A stretch of 64,000 bases of DNA from Symsagittifera roscoffensis (taxonomy: Eukaryota; Xenacoelomorpha; Acoela; Convolutidae): the NCBI RefSeq assembly GCF_963678635.1, contig NC_087063.1, positions 19,203,814 through 19,267,813 of the forward strand, read 5' to 3'. The translations under genes and the position numbers were made by a program. Numbering within the stretch: the first letter of the stretch is position 1; each line of letters starts with the position of its first letter. Below the pieces are notes generated by a model. That model searched no databases. It saw only the letters and a program-made list of their open reading frames with translations, and was not told the origin of the DNA. Positions 12,245 to 22,700 of this stretch are shown here, piece after piece.

Positions 12245-12616
12245 AAATACTTGGTGTGTTTGACTTTCGAAGTGTCAGCTGGACTGATTTTGAGGTTTGC
12301 TCTAGCATTGGTTGCTTGTGAGAAGCGAAATACTCTTGGGTTGTGTCCTACTTCTCTAGCTACTTCTCATTCTGATTCTATTTCTAATGTGCTCACTGAG
12401 AACTACCTTTTATTGGTGGCCGCGGCTGCTTCTGCTAATCGAACCAACAACATCATCAACAACAATAATAACAACAACCGTTTCAAATTGAGGACTGCAC
12501 CGCCCCCTCTGATCATTGGCTCTTCTCACCCCTCCTCCCCCTCAAGATCCTCGGAAGCCCTTCATTGTCACAACTACAGTTACCATAGACCCACCCAATT
12601 GCCCCGCTCAGTCCAT

Positions 12617-13664
12617 ATGGGCGATCCTAAAGCCCCCTCTGTCCCTACGGTCTTCACGGCAGCTACTCTTCTTGGACTGAACTGCAATCCAAGCTCGGAT
12701 TCTATCTACAAATCGACCCCCTTCTCCAATCCCAGACTCAAACTCCACCCCCCTAACGGACCCCCCAATCAGTCCGCGGTCACAGCTACTGCCCTAGAGG
12801 ACATTCGGAGGGAAAGGTCGCTCAATAACTCCTCGTCTCACAACAATTCCAACCAGGTCACTACTTCATCTCCTACCTCTATCCATTCTATCCCTAGAGC
12901 ACCCCCCAAAGCCAAAAACCCACCCTCGCCATTGTCAGTGCCCGTAGCCCCTCCCCCATCAAAACCTGCCTCCAAATCGCCCGACCTCGACGAGAGCCCA
13001 CAGTGGGAGGAATGTGGTAACAACCCCGCCTCTGTCAGCTCGAATTCAGACGCAACAATTGTGAAGCTAAACTCCGAAGGAAAGTTAAACTCCCCCGGCT
13101 ACCCAAGCGCAGAGCAAAAACGAACACATCCAATGGATCAACCGAATAGCATTAGAAAACCGACCCGACTCAGTTTAGGCGAAGCCTCGCCCTTTGGAAA
13201 TGGAGGACCCTTCTCGGAACCGATGATCGCCGGTTCGAATCCCGAAAATGTTCGCTCTGTAGACGCCTCTCCACGCAACCTGAAAATGGAGCCCAAAAGT
13301 GTGCAGTTTTATGAGAACTATGACGACAACTGCCTTCCGCCGAACAAAAGGCGTCGGCGATTTTCAGTAACAGCTGCTGACATACCCATGCCCCCTCTAT
13401 TGCTCGAACCCGGCTCTATCGGGGCTTCATCTGGGGATTACAACTCACCTCCGGGGGGTATGGACGACGAAGACTACGACAGGGATTCCCCTCCCCAGAG
13501 TCCGCTGGAGTTGACGGAAGCTGACTCGCCTTTAGTTCCGAGGAAGCGAAGAAGACATTTGTTGGGTAAAAACGGGGAGCCGCTGGGTGTGTTAAAGTGT
13601 GCCATATGTGGTGATTCTGCTTCCGGCTACCACTACAACGCGCTCAGCTGCGAAGGTTGCAAAG
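12617..13664 (+). CDS. NR1H: Receptor exon 1: A/B domain and first zinc finger
   Basis: Encodes the N-terminal transactivation region and the first zinc finger, [18 protein letters not shown] followed by EGCK. The A/B part is rich in Ser, Pro and Asn and includes two basic clusters (NKRRRRF and PRKRRRH) that could serve as nuclear localisation signals, and an acidic patch (DDEDYDRD). The exon ends ...TGCAAAG|GTAAGC at 13664/13665, a phase-1 donor at the CKG|FF position where NR1 genes commonly have an intron. The chosen start is the first in-frame ATG. The same frame is open back to 12245 with coding-looking Asn/Ser/Pro-rich sequence, and AG acceptors with pyrimidine tracts occur at 12304-12305 and 12358-12359. 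The exon may therefore begin upstream of this ATG. Confidence 0.85.
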
Positions 13665-16600
13665 GTAAGCTGCACTCCCCTCTCCCATCGTCCAGTGACC
13701 AAAAATTGGTGATCATTCATAAAACTTGTCGGTCCGACCAGGCTATAAACATTGACGGAAAGCAAATAAAATTTAGATGAAAAGTCTGAAAACTTTAGCA
13801 CCCAACATAGTTTTTGTTGTAGTAACCCTCTAGCACAAAACAGCGGCTTTTACCTGTTGGTTGATTTGTATCAATACCGGTCTGTCTAATATAGGCAGAA
13901 GTCTGCTTGAAAGTTACTACTGACGGACCTCCCCTATTTCGATTTTCAGAAATTCAACTTTGGCGGCCACATTTGCAATAGCTTAAAACAATTTTCAGAT
14001 TTTTCAGAAAACAATATTTAAAATTTTTTACGTGGGTATTATATAAATAGTGAGTAATACAAATACGAACGCGCGAAAACGAAAACCCACTTAATTGTTG
14101 ACGTTTTTGAAATGCATATTTTATACAGAAATGGTTGTCAAAAATAATACATGCATGAGGGGGGGGGGGGAGGGGGGTAGTTTACAAGGTCCAAAAAGGG
14201 GGGGGGGATAGTTAAGAAGATCCCTACGGCTCTTAAATGGTATCAGACAATGTTGCAGTTTCAATTCTACGTGACATTTAAAATTTTATGTTTAATAAGC
14301 TTCGAAGTGAAAATACTATTGCTTGGGTTACTATTGTGTATTCAAATAATTGAAATGTTACTATTGTTGAAAATATATGTTACATGTTTAACCACAGCTT
14401 TCGGAGGTGCTGGCAAATTTTATCAGCAAATGCCAGGAAAAAATGCAATTGTAATTCGAGTTTATTTTCGATAATTTTAAAAAATCAATTTATCTATCCT
14501 ATAGGCTTTCCCCTGAGAAAACGCGATGAGCAGATTTTACCAAAATACCAAATAAAAAAAACATGGGTTGATAAAAAAAACGAGAGTGCAACGTGAACGA
14601 ACAGGCGCCCGATATCACCGAATAGTGTTCTCTTATTGCCTTACCCATCACTCCATCTTTTGTGTTTCTATAACAGTCGTAGAATATCTTTACCCTCTCT
14701 TTCTCCCTGACATACGACACCAAGCGGGTGCATTTGTTTCCTTTGACCGCGTGATCGAAAAAAAAGTGCGATGAATTTTAAAACAGGGCAAATGAAATTG
14801 AAATCTTCTATCGTCAACCGCTAAGCCTGGTTTCATTTCCTGTTTCCCGCCACCACTACGCCTACGACTGAGTGCAAATCAGTACGCTGTATTCCCCTTT
14901 ATTCCCCCCGCTAAAGGGTTTGATCTGTTTTGAACCAAACACGACCACGAGCGGGTGTATAATTTAGCCGCATTTGGAGTAGTTGTACTAAAAGACAAAA
15001 AAATGTATTTAAAGTTCAATCTCACCTCAGTCTTACCAACGCACGGAATTGAATCGGAGAGGAAATCAAAATAGAAAAAAAAACATTTCACTGACTTGAT
15101 TTTCAGAATTGAATTCATACGGCCTAAAACAGAAAAATAAGGAAAAGCTGCATTCACATGCACATCTATTATTGGGATAAACGGCTGAAAATAAATTTTC
15201 AGTTACCGTTTGAACTTGCAGAGGAAATGAGGTACATTTATGTCAACTATGCTTTTTTGAGACCAATTTCGTGTATAAAAATAGAAAACGTTGCCATATT
15301 TCACACCAAGATTTCAAATCTCTATGCCTGACTATTTCTACGGAAGTTACAGACGTTTTAAAACTTCGATTTCTCAAATTTGATTGATTGATTGATTGAT
15401 GCGCATTTCATTACAACTTTTAATTATCGGAACACAACACGGGTGGTGTCCCCCTCATGGATGGAAGGACCGAATGATGGGTTTTTTTAAATTATTTTCA
15501 GCCGATCTGAATTGAGTATTTAAAAATCTCAAAGAAATTGCGAAAATCTCAAAGAAAGCGAATAAATCCAAGCCTTGGAAACTAATATAGACCGATTAGA
15601 AAATAAACAGATACACGAATTTAAAAATATCGCAAAATCGAAGGCGGTTGTTGGGAAAAACCTAAGACCGATTTAGAAAAAGTGAAACAAACAATTTTTT
15701 TTGTATATCTGCATCACAACTTTTCTGTGCTTCTAAAGCTCATATGCTGTTAAAAATGACTTCGATTTTCTGCAAAAATCAGTTAAAGAATAGGAACGTC
15801 TAACGTTTCGAACATCTAGAAACTAAATTTGGGGCGTTACGGCAGTCTGTCGATGTACAACAGTGTCAAAAAATTTTCCTAAGTCGAAAATGAAAAATTT
15901 TGCTCAGCAATGCCGAAAAACGAAAAAATACTTTCGAAACCTTGATTTCTGAATGATAACAGGTCAAGCACAAATTTTTTCAATTTCTCCCTATTTTTTT
16001 TGCTTTTCCTCACCAAAAAACGTAATAGGACTTTTTAATTGTCAAGCTACTTGAAAATTTATTTGAAAAGAACTCCAAAATTATCACCGATTGGTTTCGT
16101 TAGAACAAATTAAGGTTTCAAAATGTTTTGCGCATTTCTAAAAACTGGTTTGACAGACATTACTCATTAAAATTAAGTGGAAATTGTTTTATCTGCAAGC
16201 TTCAGTTATCACCACGAAAAGTTGTTATTTTCCCATGGCGAGAAACAAAAATCTAGAAGCTGTATCAAAGTTTTTTGATAATAGAGACATAACATCATAA
16301 ACTAAAAAAAAATTAAAAACAAATCTAGGGGGTCCAGCGCTTATTTTGCCCGTAAGAAAAAATCCTGAACAAAACTGGTTGGTAACCAAACATTATGGAT
16401 AATTTTTTCATTACTTCATTGGTAATTGATTACATTCTTAACCGGGGGCTCGATAAAATTCTTGTCTCTTTGCTTGAAAAAATTGGATAGCGTTCTGAGT
16501 CATTCGCAAAATCTTGTAAAATTCTGACAAAATTATCGCGCAAAAGCTTGTGTTGTTTTCTCTGATATAAAAATCTGTTTGTATCAGGGCGGAGTGTTAT

Positions 16601-19600
16601 CTACTGAAAAATCCTCCTTTAAATAGAATTTTTTTTATTGTTGCCTAATCAAGGCAGCGTTTTTTCTTAAACATGAATTCTATTTGTTTAATCTACCAAT
16701 TTATTTAATTTAGAGGCCTCTTTTTTTTGAGAATTCTGATTTTCTCGCATTTCGATCAATCAAAAATTTTTCTTTTTTGTAACCACCTAAAAATCTTTTC
16801 CTATTTCTTGTGGGGGGTCGGGCGGATTTAAGGAGCTGCGGGGGGGGGGGGGGGGGGCGGACGCCCCCTCTCGAATTCGACCCAAAGGGTCCTCCCTTTG
16901 TACTATTTTGAGATGTCCATTTTTGGCTGACTGACCCTAAAATTTTCTAAAAAGTGCGTAAAAACGCCCTTTTTGGCCTGTTTTTTTCAAAATTTTGCCT
17001 GCGGCGCAGAAATTTTGGCAAAAACAGGGCCTTTGTAGTGCTTTGGGAGAGCTCAGAAAATCAAATTGGTCGACCTAAAAAAAGGTCGACAAAAATTTCG
17101 AATTTTTTTTTGAAAATCCGCCCCCCTCGAAAAACAGCTCAAATATGTTTCTATTTTGAACTGATAGTATCAATTATTTCAGTTTGTATAAAAATCTTCC
17201 CTTCAAAGTCGCTACCTAAAAAAGAGATTTTTTTCTGCTGAAAAGCACAAATATGTAACACTTTCTTGGAAAGTTGGAACAAAAAATGCAATAATTCATG
17301 TTCATGATTCGACCACTCTCGAAGACCGGGAATTGCATGCGGCACTCGTTGTGTTTTATCCGCTTGATTGAAAAACTTCTCTTTTCTTCAAATAGCTCGT
17401 AGTAAATCAAGTATGATAGCGAATTGAAGCAGTTCCGGTTGTCTAAGAAGAAGTAGTCTAAGCGTCGAGAGCTGATATTTTTTACGATAATTTTTTTCAA
17501 ATGTCCCATTAAATTCTCAAGATGATGGCCATTGATGTCCATTTAAAAACAATTTAAATAAATTTAATTTTTCATTTAAATTTCAATTTATTGAAACATA
17601 AAATTATGAGCGCACTCATTTTAAATGATAAATTTTTAATTGAAAAAAATTGAAATTGCTCCAACGGGATTCAATCCGACGCCAAAGTACAAAGTTTACT
17701 TTTGTCAGTTAATTTCACAGTTTTGCGGAAAAAGCAAATAATTTGAGTTTTTACAAAACTAATTAATTTGTGTAGCCATTATATATTCCCGAAAATATGC
17801 TTTAGAATTCTTTCCCACAATTGGCGAAAAAGGCATTTATGGCAGAAAAGTTATTTTTATAGACTGTTTTAGACGTGGTGCGTAATGAACAGTTGTTTTT
17901 TTGTTTTTTTTTTTCATTTTTTTTGTTCATTTGTGATCTGCTCTGTGTAGGTTTCTTCCGGAGGAGCATCACGAAGAATGCGGTGTACAAGTGCACGCGG
18001 GGTGGCCAGTGTGAGATGGACATGTACATGCGACGAAAATGTCAGGAGTGTCGCCTCAAAAAGTGTCGCGAAGTCGGCATGCTACCCGAGTGTAAGTCAT
18101 GACGCAAAATGAGAATCCGAATTCAATTGTGTGTTACCGAAAAACTTCAGAGATGTTTAGGCACAAGCAGAGTATTGTCCCGCTTAAAGCGAAAGCGGCC
18201 GATCAAGCAGTATAAGCGAAGCGGTAAAATCTATCGCGAATTTTCCACAGCAATAACACAAGCGGTAAAGCGGGCGGTTTGAATTTTCAAATTTCAAGAA
18301 GTTAACCGAAAAGGATTGCAGGATTTTTTAAAAACTTAAGCTCAAGGAGTCGATATCTGTATTTGAACATATTTTTTGAGGAAAACTATTTTAACCGCTG
18401 AAATGGTCTCAATAAAAAACCCAGGCATATAAAATCGCTGCGCTGTTCATTAATCGTACAAAAGTTTCTTCTCAGCTCTGCTTCATTGTGAAGAAACTTT
18501 CCATAGTGAAATTTGCGAAAAAGATCAAGCAAATAAGCGGTACACTTAGCTAAGCGAAAAGCGATTTTTAAAAAAGCGGCGATTGCTAAAAGCGGTTTTA
18601 AAAAGCGATGACAATACTCTGGGTACAAGTATGATTGTTCGGTCCGTGAAAAAAGCAAGTCTGAAACATGGGTTCTGTGAAATCAAAAACACAAATAAAC
18701 AAGCGCTGTCAGATTTATCGAGTGTACCTAAGATCGACAAACCACACTTTGAAAAGACATAATGCCTCAAAAATATTTAAGATAAATATTTTATTCATCT
18801 GAATGTCCCAAAGCTTCATTCTAGAATAAAATCTATTCGAATACTCTGAACTTCTTGTACTGCTTCATGTTACTGTTTTGAAAGCGTCAGTCCAGATCGA
18901 TCGCAAAGTTAACTTGTTAAATGTGTGATACTTTTTTGTATTTTGTCAGCTATTCCAAAATAGAGACGGTTTAATGTTTTAGGCTTGCTAACCCCAGAAC
19001 AGTGCAGATCGAAGCGTCAACGAAAAATGTTGAAACAGCAGCAGTCGGGAGGTGCTGGATCCTCGGGACTCAACATGTCACCCTTGGGCGGGTCGGGAGG
19101 GGTGAACCCCTTGCGGCACTACATGACGTCATCAAATGGAATGGGGACAACACAGCACCACCTGTCACAACAGCAAAACCAGGGGAGCTTCGCGGCGGAC
19201 CCCAGTCCCTCCCCCAATTCTAGTTCGGGAGGCATGCGCACCCCAGAAAACAACACTTTTAGTCTGTCCCAGTTGGGAGGAGAGATAGGGGGTAACTCCT
19301 CTGTTCAAGGTGCAAATCAAGGCGGCTCTTTGGGATCCTCAGTCATCGGCAGGGATTGCAGAGGCGGCGGTGCCAGCGACTCCTCGACTGTCTACAGAGG
19401 CGGCGATGGGTCCAACCTAAATCACTCAGGTATGTCCATCTCAGAGAGTTCTAACCACACTGAACAATCTCTAGACTCAAATATACAGCGTTTATTTGCT
19501 ATTGGAAAGAAAATAGAGCAACCAAGATTCTATAACTCAATTTAGATAGATTGTTTGAGTTGATTGTTTTTATATATAAACTTGAGTTTATATTCATTAG

Positions 19601-19689
19601 TAGCTGTTAGAATACAGGGATCTATGGCATCCCTCTATGGTAATCCCCATCTCGCAAGAGGTTGCATAATTAGAGAGATCAGACGACTA

Positions 19690-19722
<33 letters not shown>

Positions 19723-22700
19723 TGTGTGTGTGAGGGTGCGTGAACTGTAGTTAAAGAGACCCTAATACAGCAATTTAAAGTCGAGAAATCAGAAGAATGC
19801 AATTCGTTGTTTCATTTCAGGAACTTTTGCTGGCGAAGAACCGAAAAGTGGACAACTCAGCAGCAGCAGCAACAGTAGCACAGGAAACACTTCTAGACTA
19901 CCTCACTTCTCAGGAAATCTGAACCAGCGCCACAACAACTCGAACAACCCAACACAGCCTCCTAGCCAAACAAACCACTCAGGGCACCAACAGCAGCAAA
20001 ACAATGTGAACTACGGGGGGCTCAACCCAAGCCCCACCCACCACAATAACAATATCAGCAACAGCAACAACAAACATCCCTCATCCGGATCCGCAGTCGC
20101 CGCCGCCGTCGGGGGGACTACTGCTCCCAACTACAGCCCACTCCCCATGGCAGGCGTGTCGGGAGGGGGTATAGGGTGCACAGCCACGGTCGCAGGGGGA
20201 GTTAGGGACACTAATACTGCTTTAAATCTGATAGAAGAAGACCAGGCTAATTTGATCAAGCGCATTCTGCACGCAAAGAGGACCTACAGCTTCCCAGCCA
20301 GTGAAGACATTTTGAAAGTCACGGTGAGATTGAAATGATCAGTTTTCTTTAAAAAAGCGAAGCGGTGCGTTAGATTACGATATCATCAAAAATGATTATT
20401 TAATTGTTCAGAGATTTGCTAAAAATGCATGTGGCCGGCATCTTTCTATTAAAGCAATGTTGATGTCTCTACACGGCATGATAACATCTTCCAAACTAAC
20501 TCTGCGTTTCAGATGTATGCACTATTCATTGCAATTGGTATGCTTCGACGACTTGCAAAGCAACTGGTTATCTTATGATTTTTTATTTGCCTTTCAATTT
20601 CGATAAAGAGCTAAAACATTCTGATTCTTTTTCAAATTTTCCTGAGCTCTGGCACATTGTCTGGACCTCACAGGTATCAAGTAACGATCACATCACGTTA
20701 GTCTCGAACCGATGACCTCTAGCTTGAAACTCAAATAGAGTAGGCTCTTAACTACAACAACTGTTCAATGTCAATTGATTGGAAAACAACTTAGGAGTCT
20801 AGTATTGTGTGTTTAGCCGTGGCCTGGCCTGCCGGGGGAGGAGGAGGTAGATGAGATGGGGGGCGGGGGAGTAAGTGTGGAGGAGCAGGCGAAGAAGCGT
20901 TTCCAGCACATGACAGAGATCACTATTCTGTGTGTACAGGCCATAGTCGAGTTCACCAAGCGCATCCCCGGCTTCCTCTCTCTGGAACGCAAAGACCAGA
21001 TAATCCTGCTGAAGTCGTCCGCAATTGAGGTAAGTGATATTGAGTCATTGTAGTTGATGTTGTTGTTTTTGTTGTTGTTGTGGTTGTTTTTGTTGTTATT
21101 GTGGTTGTTTTTGTTGTTGCTGTTTTTGTTGTTGTTGTTGTAGACACTTAGTCTTTGCTTCTGGATGTTTGGTTTTCTGCTCGAAGTCATCGATATTGCC
21201 TATTTTAACTACAGTGCTGATTTGAGTTATCCAGAAAAAACGAATAAAACTTGAAATTTAAAACAAGTGTTTTCCGAATTGGGTTGACTGAAGACAAAAA
21301 AAGATGAAGATGAAACTTGCTGAGAATTTCAGCAAAAATAATATCATGCAATTGATTTTGCGAAATTCGGGGCCAATTTTTTACCTCAAAAATGACCATT
21401 TTCAGCTTTTTTTAGTCAGTCCAAAATTACGCCAAAACTATTGGTTCGGTTGCTGACAAAAATATATCAAAGTGAGCGTCTTATATAGCCCAACAAAATT
21501 AAAGGAGGGTTTAATCGTCTCATTTTTTATAACTCAATTTATTTTCCTTTGATGCTAAAAAAAGTGATTTTTTTCTTAAAAACATATATTAGACGTTTCG
21601 AGCAAATTTTTGGAGATAATATCTTTCTTTAATTCTGTTGGGCTACACAAGTGGCTCACCTCCATTTTTTTGTGGAAACTCGGGCTCTAAATTTTACAAC
21701 TTCAAATTGATCTTCTTATAGAGCCCAAAAAACTTATAGAAGAGTTTTATCTCGGAAAAATTTCAGCAAAACACTTTTAAATTGTTTTCAAATCAAAAAT
21801 TGTTTTTTTTTTGTACAGTAAAAAGGACACTTTTTGTCTATAAAACAAAAATAAATTAATTTATACGGTTTCTTCGAGATTATATCCTTTTAAAAGTTTG
21901 TTGGACTATATAAGAGGCTCACTTAGAAGTAGATTTGTCAGTAATTGACACTGTAGGTTTAGCGTAACTTTTTTTTGACTAAATGCCAAAATTAAATCAT
22001 TTTTGAGGTAAAAACTTTGAGCCTGAATTTCAATTAAAAAATTATACCGTATCAATTCTGCTAAAATTTTAAGCAAGTTAGGTTTTCATCATTTTTTGTC
22101 CAAAGTCAACCCAATTTCAGAAAAACAGTTCAAGTTTTGTGCACTTTGAAATTTAAATCGGCGCTGTATAATTCGAAAAATTTATGCATGCAAAAAAAAT
22201 CGTTTTATAAGTTCAAATTTGCATAGACTTTGAGTGAAAAATCGCAATTGATCACAATTAATTCAGTTTGCTCAACTTTTTTGCAAATCTCTATAATTGC
22301 GAGTCAGATAAAAAATCAATTATAAATGGCAATCCGCCATTTTGTAACAAATTTTGCATATAAAGTTGAGCTTTCAGACAACCTTGACATGTATATTTTA
22401 TCTGAAAAATAAGTCTTGGTATGCAAAATGTTTCTGAAATAGGCCATTTGCATTATTTTGTTAATTATTAATTTTTTTGCTACTCAGCAACGGCAGCCCT
22501 AGTCCAGAACTGACTGTCTTTTCCATACGGCCCTGTTTTTATGATTGGAGAGAAAAAAATTTTTTGGGAGCTCAAAAAATTATATTACATTTAATAGCCT
22601 CATGTATTTTGGCGGCGGTCTTTCGTAGGACTTTTTTTCTTCAAAAAATACGAAGAAATAGAATCCTTAAAAAAACTATCAATAAAAAAATTCTATCAAG

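Larger units (their letters stand above)
13665..17950 (+). other. Receptor intron 1 (4.3 kb)
   Basis: Begins GTAAGC and ends in a long T-rich tract with CTCTGTGTAG. It contains G-runs (about 14159-14177 and 14198-14208), a TGAT tetranucleotide repeat (about 15380-15400) and an R2 repeat copy (16810-17130). No exon or RNA gene is recognised inside. Confidence 0.8.

Noticed and set aside
12251-12616. Starting the receptor at the TTG at 12251
   Set aside because: No ATG is present there and non-ATG starts are rare in animal nuclear genes. I used the first in-frame ATG and recorded the open upstream frame separately.
13592-13801. - strand ORF over the first zinc finger
   Set aside because: Antisense shadow of the conserved receptor exon.
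17640-17720. tRNA-like word GGATTGAATCCCG on the - strand
   Set aside because: Only one box matches; surrounding sequence does not fold as a tRNA.
20953-21190. - strand ORFs of Thr and Asn repeats over the GTT microsatellite
   Set aside because: Translated simple repeat, antisense to a receptor exon.
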